Of a stretch of DNA of 10,444 nucleotides, positions 1 to 5,550 are shown piece after piece (position 1 is the stretch's first letter; every line of letters begins with the position of its first letter). This DNA is from an uncultured Kineosporia sp. (GTDB taxonomy: Bacteria > Actinomycetota > Actinomycetes > Actinomycetales > Kineosporiaceae). A program made the position numbers and the translations under genes. The notes beneath the pieces were generated by a model. The model did no database searches and had not been told where the DNA came from. It saw only the letters and a program-made list of their open reading frames with translations. The stretch is taken from assembly GCA_937859855.1 (NCBI GenBank), contig CALMAR010000306.1:1-10444 (forward strand), read 5' to 3'.

Positions 1-30
1 GACACTTGCGGCTTGAGACTTGTCGAACAT
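1..30 (-). CDS. 5' end of an unidentified gene, cut by the left edge
   Basis: Only the first ten codons lie inside the window, reading MFDKSQAASV on the minus strand. The call rests on the start site. A perfect AGGAGG ribosome binding site (plus-strand positions 38-43) lies 7 bases upstream of the ATG, the best-matched initiation signal in the window. The gene is on the same strand as the OB-domain gene at 118-750, with 87 bases between, so it could be the next gene of that transcript or have its own promoter. No function can be inferred from ten residues. The alternative is that the motif is fortuitous; a plus-strand ATG at 29 overlaps it but has no ribosome binding site. Confidence 0.5.
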   Translation of the reverse strand, partial: MFDKSQAASV

Positions 31-117
31 GAGCCAACCTCCTGTTGGGTATTTCATTGAGGGCGAGATCGTCGCCAATGGGGACGACGAAAAGCGTTTT
101 CAGATGGAGACTTTGGT

Positions 118-750
118 TCAGGTGGCCAGCTTCAGGGCGGACCTGGTGACCGCGATGTGATAACCCTGGGAATCGAGCATCGACGCACCCTCCGCAGTGG
201 TGACGCCGACCTGATTGGCAAAGCCATCAGGGTTCTTGGTGACCGTCCCGGTAAAGGCGACGCTGTCGCCGGCCTTGACCGTGAACGGCGATTCGCCCGC
301 GGCGCCGGTCAGCTGGATCCATACCCGGTCACCGGCGCCGGAGCCGACCCAGAAACCCTCGTCGGCAGGAACGGATTGGACGCGCACCGACGTCGTGCTG
401 GCCGTCTGGCCGGCATAGGACGACAGGTTGTCGGTGCTGGATCCGGCCAGCGGCAGCATGGTCTGGCCGTTGGCGACGATCGTTCCGGAGGCACCGCTCG
501 CCGCGGGGCTGGAGCCGGCGGTGGCCGCGGAACTGGGACTGGGGACGGCGCTTGGGGCCGGTGCCGCAGCGGTGGGATCGTCGCCGCCGTCACCGCAACG
601 GCTGAGCAGAAGCAGGACAACGATGACACCGATGATCAGCAGGGCCAGCAGGGCCAGCCAGGCCAGCGGGCCTCGCTTTCTTACGGGGGGCCCGATCGGC
701 CGGGCACCGATCGAATCATCACGGTCCTGGGTGTGCTGAGTCACGCGCAT
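118..750 (-). CDS. Membrane-anchored protein with extracytoplasmic OB-like domain
   Basis: The 210-residue product has a short basic cytoplasmic tail (residues 1-27, including PPVRKRG) and one hydrophobic segment at about 28-50. A low-complexity Ser/Ala/Pro linker (about 55-90) leads to a compact domain at about 90-206. That domain contains VRVQSVPADEGFWVGS, DRVWIQL and DSVAFTGTV, a pattern I read as an OB-fold-like beta barrel. It should sit outside the membrane on a flexible stalk. Cys52 follows the membrane segment, but the preceding LSR is a poor lipobox, so a transmembrane anchor is more likely than a lipid anchor. The reading frame is open up to 1149, but the upstream part is antisense-like to the channel gene; the ATG at 750, with a weak purine-rich GAGAG upstream, is the sensible start. 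It lies 172 bases downstream of the channel-like gene on the same strand. No enzymatic motif is visible; binding to cell wall or lipid is only a guess. Confidence 0.75.
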   Translation of the reverse strand: MRVTQHTQDRDDSIGARPIGPPVRKRGPLAWLALLALLIIGVIVVLLLLSRCGDGGDDPTAAAPAPSAVPSPSSAATAGSSPAASGASGTIVANGQTMLPLAGSSTDNLSSYAGQTASTTSVRVQSVPADEGFWVGSGAGDRVWIQLTGAAGESPFTVKAGDSVAFTGTVTKNPDGFANQVGVTTAEGASMLDSQGYHIAVTRSALKLAT

Positions 751-799
751 TCTCGCTCTCGGTGGAAGGGAACTTGGCCATCCGTGGCGGGATGCTGAG

Positions 800-837
800 G
801 TCCGGTCGCCCCGACCCTCACTTCGAGACGACCGGAC
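800..837. repeat. Perfect 9-bp inverted repeat
   Basis: GTCCGGTCG at 800-808 is matched exactly by CGACCGGAC at 829-837, with a 20-base spacer. It lies 50-87 bases upstream of the start of the OB-domain gene, in the 172-base gap behind the channel-like gene. The arms are long enough for a stem-loop, but the 20-base loop and the absence of a T run argue against a standard intrinsic terminator. An operator for the OB-domain gene is equally possible. Confidence 0.5.
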
Positions 838-884
838 GTAAGGGGGTGACGCTGCCGCGCCTGGTCTTCTCGAGGGACAGCTTC

Positions 885-924
885 GATCGCTGGCGATCAG
901 GCCAGCTTGGATCGTCCGGCGATC
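885..924. repeat. Paired GATCG dyads with overlapping hairpin at the 3' end of the channel-like gene
   Basis: Two dyads of the form GATCG-spacer-CGATC are present: 885-889 with 894-898 (4-base spacer) and 910-914 with 920-924 (5-base spacer). Their left edges are 25 bases apart. A separate 6-bp stem, GCTGGC at 889-894 with GCCAGC at 901-906, overlaps the first. The right dyad runs into the stop codon of the channel-like gene (923-925). The cluster may end its transcript, since several mutually exclusive hairpins can form, but there is no T run after the stem on the minus strand. Confidence 0.4.
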
Positions 925-1714
925 AGAGGCTGTGCGAACCGGTCCCGCCATCGGCGGCCTGCCGCACCCGGGCCCGGGCCGCTTCAGCCTGGTCGTGCAC
1001 GCTGGGAGCCTGAGCCACCTGCTGGCGGACGTTGTGCTTCTCGGCGTCATAGGTCTGCAGGGTGGACTCCCACCGGGCCTGCATCGGCTTGATGCCGCCG
1101 CCGCCCACCGCCACGACGACCACCCCGACCACAGCGGCCAGGGCTGCATAGAGGATGCCGTTGACGACGTTCTGCGCGATCCGCAGCTGGTCCAGGGCGG
1201 CGATGATGCCGAACGCCAGAATCAGGATCGAAGCCGCATTGGCCAGTATCCGCCCGTAGGACAGGCCGCCCAGACTGCCTTCGATCAGGGTCTTGGCCCC
1301 AGCCGCCACCGCTGCGGCGATCACGATGATCACAATGGCGACGAAGACCTCGGGCAGGTAGCCGATCACGGCCTGCAGGTAGCCGCTGATCGGATTCGGG
1401 CCGAAGACCCCGAAAGCGGTCGACAACACGAACAGCATGATTGTGTAGAAGACCAGCTTGCCCAGGATGTCCGACGGGTCGTACTTGCTCTGCTCCAGCG
1501 CCCGGCCGATGCCGCCGCGTTCGATGGCCCGGTCGAAGCCGACCCTTTCCAGAACCTTGTCAACCGCCTTGGCCAGGATCTTGGCGATGAAGTAGCCGAT
1601 CAAGAGGATGAGCAGGAACACCACGAACTTGGGGATGAACGTGGCGATGTCGGACCAGGCATTGCTGACCCCGGTCGAGAAGTCGACCGAGGTGCGGGGT
1701 GCTGCGGCGTACAT
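923..1714 (-). CDS. Mechanosensitive-channel-related TM-helix protein
   Basis: The 263-residue product has about five hydrophobic segments at roughly 27-46, 84-105, 118-140, 157-176 and 184-204, then a soluble, charged, probably helical tail (about 210-263). The block from FIPKFVVFLLILLIGYFIAK through the amphipathic KAVDKVLERVGFDRAI is characteristic of the conserved TM-helix repeat of proteins annotated as MscS-like channels. A second similar unit seems to start near residue 115. The beta domain of true MscS channels is not visible, so channel activity is unproven. The ATG at 1714 was chosen because GGAAGGA lies 6 bases upstream. An in-frame ATG at 1729 would consume that site, and the frame stays open to 1786 only by reading through a tandem repeat. 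A role in the cytoplasmic membrane, perhaps in osmotic or envelope stress, is inferred from the family. The OB-domain gene follows on the same strand. Confidence 0.8.
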   Translation of the reverse strand: MYAAAPRTSVDFSTGVSNAWSDIATFIPKFVVFLLILLIGYFIAKILAKAVDKVLERVGFDRAIERGGIGRALEQSKYDPSDILGKLVFYTIMLFVLSTAFGVFGPNPISGYLQAVIGYLPEVFVAIVIIVIAAAVAAGAKTLIEGSLGGLSYGRILANAASILILAFGIIAALDQLRIAQNVVNGILYAALAAVVGVVVVAVGGGGIKPMQARWESTLQTYDAEKHNVRQQVAQAPSVHDQAEAARARVRQAADGGTGSHSL

Positions 1715-1724
1715 GGTGGTTCCT

Positions 1725-1754
1725 TCCATGACAGTCCATGACAGTCCATGACAG
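1725..1754. repeat. Three tandem copies of a 10-bp unit upstream of the channel-like gene
   Basis: The unit TCCATGACAG occurs three times without interruption or mismatch (1725-1734, 1735-1744, 1745-1754); on the coding strand it reads CTGTCATGGA. The array ends 10 bases before the start codon, and its last copy overlaps the beginning of the GGAAGGA ribosome binding site. The unit length is about one helical turn, so each copy would face the same side of the DNA. Each copy carries an ATG on the coding strand; those at 1739 and 1749 are out of frame with the gene, while the one at 1729 is in frame. Function is unknown; see findings. Confidence 0.85.
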
Positions 1755-2298
1755 ACGGTGGAATGACCAGTGAGGGGCCCGGTCATGGAGCCGCAGACTC
1801 GTGGCCGCCGGATGGCAGGGCGACGAATCTGCAGTTCTCATCCAGGTACACCGATGAAGGGCTCAGTCATGACGCACCTTTTTGGAGGAACTTCCATCTC
1901 TTCCGGCCCGGATGCGGCTGCGGGACAGCTCGGACCCGGCATACCGGCTCATACGTGTTCATCTGCGTCCGGCGGATCTGACGTGAGCGGGGGTCGTGGG
2001 GGGCTGCCGCCTGACTGCCGCAGCTGATCAGCCGGGCACACCAGGTGGCGACGATCGCCTCCCGGCTGGATTCGGTGACGGGCGCTTGGTGGCTCAGTCC
2101 ATCGTCACCGGGGCACCCAACTCCCTGGTTCGCCTCGATGACCTGGGCCTGCGCGAGATCATGCGGCCGGCTTCTGCAGCACCGGCGCGCGCCGCCAACC
2201 GGGCCGTCACCGTCACTCAGTCCAGGTATGCACCCGTTGCTGCACAGATGCTTTCGCCGACTGATCGGCAAGCGGCGCCTGACCCGGCTGGAATCCGC
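1755..2298. other. Long region without a convincing gene
   Basis: About 540 bases separate the channel-like gene from the helical-protein gene. Open frames exist on both strands, but none combines a ribosome binding site, a sensible start and protein-like composition. The best coding-like patch is on the plus strand at about 2094-2270, in the frame with GAPNSLVRLDDLGLREIM. It has high G/C at third positions, but no start signal, and it ends against the 3' end of the convergent gene at 2299. A second short patch, about 1882-1983 plus, reads LEELPSLPARMRLRDSSDPA and stops at TGA. These may be remnants of a lost gene or chance. The right part must hold the 3' untranslated region of the 2299-2925 gene, and the left part the promoter of the channel-like gene. 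No tRNA or clear terminator was recognised. Confidence 0.5.
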
Positions 2299-2925
2299 TC
2301 AGGGCGCGGGCGGCCCGGATTCCGGCGAGTCCGGGTCCGGGGTTCCAGGCGGACGGCCTTCCGGCGTTCCCTCCGGGCGACCTTCCGCCGGGGCTGATGG
2401 GGTCCCCTCGGACTCACTCGCAGGTGCTGGCGAGCTGGTTTCCCCCGAGCCAGCCGGCGTCCCGTAATCCGGAGCCTCAGGATCAGCCTGCGCGGCCGGA
2501 GCCGGTGAGCCGGCCGGAGCCTGCGCAGCCGGAGCCGGTGACCAGGCCGGGGCCGGTGACCCGGACGCTGACGGCCCGGGCTTGGACGAGCCGCCGAACG
2601 CCTTGTTCAGTTCCTCCGAGATGCCAGCGAACGTGCCCGCCAGCGCATCGGCCACCGACCGGCCGGCCCGGCGGGCGTCGTCCTTGACCGCCTGATCCTT
2701 GGAGGCGCTGGCCAATGCTTCGAAGGCAGTGTGCACAGCCTGGTTCAGTCGCTTGGCGGCCTCTTTGACCTCACTCCCGGCCGGCTCGCTCGGGGCAGTC
2801 TGCGCATGCTGGTCCTGGTAGTGCTGCTTCAGCCGGGCACCCAGACCGCCGAGCCGTTCACCGGCATCGCCCCAGGCGGCTTTCGCGTCCGGCCGGTCCC
2901 GGCCCTCGTTCGGCTCATTCGTCAT
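2299..2925 (-). CDS. Helical protein with Pro/Ala-rich tail, unknown function
   Basis: The 208-residue product has two parts. Residues about 15-112 are Ala-, Glu- and Lys-rich and probably form long amphipathic helices (for example VKEAAKRLNQAVHTAFEAL and AGISEELNKAF). Residues about 113-208 are low-complexity Pro/Ala/Ser/Gly/Glu with no hydrophobic segment, likely disordered. No signal peptide is present, so it should be cytoplasmic or peripheral to the membrane. The ATG at 2925 has only a weak AGTAGGGAT-type ribosome binding site. It lies 57 bases downstream of the pspC-like gene on the same strand, so the two are probably cotranscribed. I recognise the style of the N-terminal half from actinobacterial hypothetical proteins but cannot name a family. 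A coiled-coil or membrane-surface-associated partner of the PspC protein is a guess from position. Confidence 0.75.
   Translation of the reverse strand: MTNEPNEGRDRPDAKAAWGDAGERLGGLGARLKQHYQDQHAQTAPSEPAGSEVKEAAKRLNQAVHTAFEALASASKDQAVKDDARRAGRSVADALAGTFAGISEELNKAFGGSSKPGPSASGSPAPAWSPAPAAQAPAGSPAPAAQADPEAPDYGTPAGSGETSSPAPASESEGTPSAPAEGRPEGTPEGRPPGTPDPDSPESGPPAP
2486..2541. repeat. 33-bp-period coding repeat in the disordered tail
   Basis: A 23-base block at 2486-2508 recurs at 2519-2541 with one mismatch, giving a 33-base period, and a more degenerate continuation lies to about 2564. In the minus-strand protein this is an 11-residue repeat around SPAPAAQ (SPAPAAQAPAG followed by SPAPAAQADPE). 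Because the period is a multiple of three, copy gain or loss would lengthen or shorten the tail without shifting the frame. Confidence 0.65.
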
Positions 2926-2982
2926 GGATCAATCCCTACTACTCGTTGCCCCGGATGGCCAGTGCCAGTCTGCGCAGGCTGA

Positions 2983-3243
2983 TCAGGCGACCGGGGACGG
3001 GGCGGCGGGCTGCACCACAGCAGCGACCAGGGTCTGCTCGGCGGGCATCAGCACCCAGAGCAGGGGGTAAAGCAGGATCTGGCTGCCGGGCACGATCATC
3101 ATCAGAATGATGAAGACGAGGCGGGCGGCCCATGGGTCGAGTCCGAAGCGGCGGCCGGCACCGGCGAAGACGCCGCCGAGAACCCGGCCGTCTCGGGGCC
3201 GGATCAGGCCCTCCCGAGCGAAGGACTGGCGGATGTTGTCCAT
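2983..3243 (-). CDS. PspC domain membrane protein
   Basis: The product is an 86-residue protein filled almost wholly by a PspC domain (about residues 10-70). The diagnostic pattern is visible: a basic start, then GRVLGGVFAGAGRRFGLDPWAAR, then a hydrophobic segment (about 41-66) ending in LLYPLLWVLMPAE. A short Ala/Pro-rich tail follows. PspC proteins are inner-membrane components linked to phage-shock or envelope-stress responses; in actinobacteria, single-domain versions are common and their role is less defined. The ATG at 3243 is supported by AAGGAGA 9 bases upstream. The 11-base leader CTGAAGGAGAC is identical to that of the DUF4287 gene at 3678. The gene is followed on the same strand by the helical-protein gene and preceded by a perfect dyad at 3265-3295 that may control it. 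No PspA or PspB homologue is visible in the window. Confidence 0.92.
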   Translation of the reverse strand: MDNIRQSFAREGLIRPRDGRVLGGVFAGAGRRFGLDPWAARLVFIILMMIVPGSQILLYPLLWVLMPAEQTLVAAVVQPAAPSPVA

Positions 3244-3264
3244 GGTGGCTGGTCTCCTTCAGTG

Positions 3265-3295
3265 GAGTTTGAGGTTGTTCTGGCCCCTCAAACTC
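3265..3295. promoter_or_regulatory. Perfect 10-bp dyad just upstream of the pspC ribosome binding site
   Basis: GAGTTTGAGG at 3265-3274 is matched exactly by CCTCAAACTC at 3286-3295, with an 11-base spacer. The near arm ends 5 bases before the AAGGAGA ribosome binding site (3253-3259). It could be an operator over the transcription start, or a leader RNA hairpin affecting translation or stability. It is not a good intrinsic terminator for the DUF4287 gene upstream, because no T run follows the stem on the minus strand, although weak termination cannot be excluded. Confidence 0.6.
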
Positions 3296-3396
3296 TGCCG
3301 CCGGGGGCGAGCACCCGGTATCAGGTAGCACCCTCATCCTCCCCCGAAGCAACCCCTAGTGACTCCTGTGGCCCTGAGACGGACATGTCCTCGCTT

Positions 3397-3678
3397 TCAG
3401 CGAGCGGCCAGGCCGTCGATCCGCAGGGTGGGGGAGTCGTCCCGGTGCGAGCCCGGCGATCCGACATGCTTGTCCCCGATCTCCACTCCGTTCTTGATCA
3501 CCTGATATAGCGCCATCGCATGGCCGTGGCCCAGCCCGTACTCGGACTTGAGCCAGTTGACGACCACCGCCGCCTTGGTCTCCCGGTTGAAACCGAGAGC
3601 CTCGGCCTCGGCCAGGAACTCGGCTGGGATCTTGCCGGTGCGCTTCTCAATGGTGTCGAGGTAGGCCTGGAATGACAT
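3397..3678 (-). CDS. DUF4287 domain protein
   Basis: The 93-residue product matches the DUF4287 pattern. YLDTIEKRTGKIPAEFLAEA (residues about 6-25) is followed by VVNWLKSEYGLGHGHAMALYQVIKNG (about 39-64, Gly-Leu-Gly-His-Gly-His core). The last 25 residues are variable. The family is small, cytoplasmic and of unknown biochemical role. The ATG at 3678 is preceded by GAAGGAGA at good spacing. The gene begins 34 bases after the stop of the reductase-fold gene on the same strand, so cotranscription is likely. The short gap contains the palindrome TGAACAGTTCA (3705-3715), which overlaps that stop codon, plus a second TGAACAG just beside it. Confidence 0.92.
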   Translation of the reverse strand: MSFQAYLDTIEKRTGKIPAEFLAEAEALGFNRETKAAVVVNWLKSEYGLGHGHAMALYQVIKNGVEIGDKHVGSPGSHRDDSPTLRIDGLAAR

Positions 3679-3704
3679 GGCACAGTCTCCTTCAGATTGA
3701 ACAG

Positions 3705-3715
3705 TGAACAGTTCA
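3705..3715. repeat. Small palindrome between reductase-fold and DUF4287 genes
   Basis: TGAACAGTTCA is a perfect palindrome with a one-base centre. Its right half contains the stop codon of the upstream gene, and a further TGAACAG copy directly adjoins it (3698-3704). It may be a binding site or chance; it is too short to act as a terminator. Confidence 0.35.
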
Positions 3716-4267
3716 GGCGTTGACGCCGAGCTGGTAACGCAGGTGCAGCACCCCGGTGGTCAGGGTCTGGCTTGAGGACAGGGTCAACGGCACGGTGCCG
3801 GTGTCCTCGAACAGACGTTGCCCCTTGCCGACGACGATTGGGTGGACCAGCAGGGCGAGCTCGTCGAGCAGGTCGTTCTCGATCAGCCAGCGCACCGAGG
3901 TCGCTGAGCCTGACATCAAAATGTCGCCGTCACTCTCGGCTTTCAATTCACGGATGGCCCCAGCGGCATCTCCGTCGCCCAGAACCGTTGTGTTGGACCA
4001 TAATTCGCCGTCGATCGGCCGGTGGGTCAGTACGTATTTGGGTGATCCGTTGATGAACGAGGCGAACGGAACATCGCCACTCTGGTTGGGCCAGTACTGC
4101 GACCACTCGTCGTAGAGGTTCCGCCCCATCAGCATGGCCGAGGTGCCCGACATCCCTTCGCCGATGATCTGCCCCATGTCCTGGTCGAAGTAGCGGAAAT
4201 GCCACTCGTTGGGTGCCTCGACGACGCCGTCCAGGCTGATGAAGAAGTTCGACACGATCCGGCTCAT
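3713..4267 (-). CDS. Dihydrofolate reductase-fold (RibD C-terminal) protein
   Basis: The 184-residue product is a single RibD-C/DHFR-fold domain, a family that includes NADPH-dependent reductases. Visible features are the N-terminal strand and loop IVSNFFISLDGVVEAP, the nucleotide-site segment AMLMGRNLYDEW, the strand KYVLTHRP, the glycine loop ILMSGSATSVRWLIE, and the closing HPIVVGKGQRLFED. The ATG at 4267 was chosen over longer in-frame options because GGAGGA lies 6 bases upstream and family proteins begin at this point. The length is normal for stand-alone members, which are usually not true folate reductases; the substrate is unknown. It lies 254 bases downstream of the sigma factor gene on the same strand, and the DUF4287 gene follows. 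Reductase-fold genes of this family occur near ECF sigma genes in actinobacteria, but regulation here is only inferred. Confidence 0.93.
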   Translation of the reverse strand: MSRIVSNFFISLDGVVEAPNEWHFRYFDQDMGQIIGEGMSGTSAMLMGRNLYDEWSQYWPNQSGDVPFASFINGSPKYVLTHRPIDGELWSNTTVLGDGDAAGAIRELKAESDGDILMSGSATSVRWLIENDLLDELALLVHPIVVGKGQRLFEDTGTVPLTLSSSQTLTTGVLHLRYQLGVNA

Positions 4268-4383
4268 AGCTGATCCTCCGCGGTGCGGGTGGTTACGGCT
4301 ACAGCTAGGACGCAATGGTCTGGCGAAACTGGTCGCTCGACCTGATCTGGATCCGGCCGGCCAGTGTGCGCGCAGCCAGCGGC

Positions 4384-4401
4384 GGGTGCTCTCACGCACC
4401 C
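4384..4401 (-). terminator. Possible hairpin after the sigma factor gene
   Basis: GGGTGC at 4384-4389 pairs with GCACCC at 4396-4401 across a 6-base loop. It is in the 254-base gap after the sigma factor gene, about 120 bases past its stop. There is no T run, so it is at best a weak GC-type terminator; the rest of the gap shows no gene and no clear promoter. Confidence 0.25.
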
Positions 4402-4521
4402 ATCTGTGCTGGGCTCAGCCGCCGCCGGCGGACCAGGTCCTGGAGGCAGTGGCTCGCCGGGCCGCGGGCCCAGCGTGACGGCTGCACGATCGAGGTGCGA
4501 TCAGCGGCAGCCGGACTGGAT

Positions 4522-5532
4522 CTACTGCTGATGGCCGCCGGTTTCAGCGTCCGAGACCTTGAGCGCAACCTCCAGCAGATTGGGCGGGAGGCCGAAATCA
4601 GCAAAGATCCGGGTGTCGAGAAAGTGGCAGATGCCATCGATCCGGCCCTCACGCACCTCCAGCAGGTGAATGGCGAAGGGCTCCCACCGGCCGGGTCCGG
4701 CCGGATGGTAGACGGCGATCGCCGGACCACCGTTGGCCCGGGTGAGCAGCAGGCGCGATCCTCGGCAAACGGTTCCAGGACCGTTCCACCAGCGCTCGAT
4801 GTCCTCCCGCCCCCGCAGCCAGAACGTGTACGGCGGCATGGTGAACGTCGCGTCCTCTTGCAGCAGCGAGACCAGAGTGTTGACGTCGTAGGCCTCGAAG
4901 GCGCTGACGTAGCGGTCCAGGAGTGAGCGATCGTCGTCGACCAGCTGACGGCCGCCAGCCGGCTCGAGTCCCGCCATCGTCGAGCGGGCGCGAGCCAGCG
5001 CGCTGGTCACTGAGTCGACGGACGTGCCGAGCAGATCCGCGACCTCCGCCGCCGACCAGGCCAGGACGTCCCGGAGCACAAGCACCGCCCGCTGACGGGC
5101 GGGCAGGTGCTGGAGCGCCGCGACGAAGGCCAGCCGGACCGACTCTCGTAGCACCGCTCGGTCGGCTGGATCTCCGGCATCGGGCAGCACGCGGGAATCG
5201 TGGATCGGCTCGATCCACACCGTCTCCTCCAGTGGCACACCGATGTTCGCGCTTGCGCCGAACGCGGACGGTCCACTCAGGTCCATCGGCAGCGCCCGTC
5301 GCTGCGGCGAGCGATGCATGTCGACGCAGACGTTGGCGGCGATGCGGTAGAGCCACGAGCGGGCCTGAGACCGGCCCTCGAATCCGCTGCTGCCGCGCCA
5401 GGCTCGGATCAGCGCCTCTTGCGCGGCGTCCTCCGCCTCGGCCGCCGACCCCAGCATCCGGTAGCAGAACGCGACCAGCTCACGACGGTACTGGGCCGAC
5501 AGGTCCTCGATGTCGGTGACGCCGGCACTCAC
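4522..5532 (-). CDS. ECF sigma factor with SnoaL-like C-terminal domain (SigG/SigX5-like)
   Basis: The 336-residue product has three parts. Region 2 spans about residues 11-75, with the core-binding helix around EDAAQEALIRAWRG and the promoter-opening part ARSWLYRIAANVCVDMHR. Region 4 spans about 131-187 (LPARQRAVLVLRDVLAWSAAEVADLL, helix-turn-helix). A SnoaL-like NTF2-fold tail covers about 203-325. The 55-residue linker includes WIEPIHD, reminiscent of the conserved linker motif of extended ECF groups. Such sigma factors often lack a classical anti-sigma factor and are controlled by their own tail; no anti-sigma gene is visible next to it. The start is GTG at 5532. The ATG at 5540 is out of frame and ends after three codons. 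No clear ribosome binding site is seen, but the start is 18 bases past the valS stop, so cotranscription and possibly coupled translation with valS are likely. Ending in TAG at 4522, the length is normal for this group. Confidence 0.9.
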   Translation of the reverse strand: MSAGVTDIEDLSAQYRRELVAFCYRMLGSAAEAEDAAQEALIRAWRGSSGFEGRSQARSWLYRIAANVCVDMHRSPQRRALPMDLSGPSAFGASANIGVPLEETVWIEPIHDSRVLPDAGDPADRAVLRESVRLAFVAALQHLPARQRAVLVLRDVLAWSAAEVADLLGTSVDSVTSALARARSTMAGLEPAGGRQLVDDDRSLLDRYVSAFEAYDVNTLVSLLQEDATFTMPPYTFWLRGREDIERWWNGPGTVCRGSRLLLTRANGGPAIAVYHPAGPGRWEPFAIHLLEVREGRIDGICHFLDTRIFADFGLPPNLLEVALKVSDAETGGHQQ

Positions 5533-5550
5533 CAGCGCATGATACGGCGG

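Noticed and set aside
69..90. 6-bp stem (TCGTCG/CGACGA) between the OB-domain gene and the left-edge gene
   Set aside because: The stem is short with a 10-base loop and no T run after it on the minus strand; too weak to call a terminator.
29..160. Plus-strand 43-codon ORF starting MSQPPVGYFIEGEIV
   Set aside because: It has no ribosome binding site, overlaps the 3' end of the OB-domain gene, and sits opposite a minus-strand start with a perfect AGGAGG; its lower G/C composition alone does not make it a gene.
932..1741. Plus-strand 269-codon ORF
   Set aside because: It is antisense to the channel-like gene and full of His/Asp/Gln runs, the mirror of hydrophobic codons; it has no independent support.
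1867..2271. Minus-strand ORF of 134 codons in the gene-free gap
   Set aside because: Its product is rich in Arg, Cys and Pro without domain-like pattern and no ribosome binding site precedes it; it looks like an open frame caused by high G/C.
2939..3352. Minus-strand ORF overlapping pspC in another frame
   Set aside because: PspC residues are clearly encoded in the alternative frame. The tail (SLRRLALAIRGNE) looks protein-like, but the intact PspC domain ends naturally before it, so a frameshift is not needed.
4268..4521. Possible ECF-type promoter (CGTC -10 element near 4309-4312, minus strand) before the reductase-fold gene
   Set aside because: No convincing -35 partner at the right distance was found, so autoregulated control by the neighbouring sigma factor is not supported by sequence.
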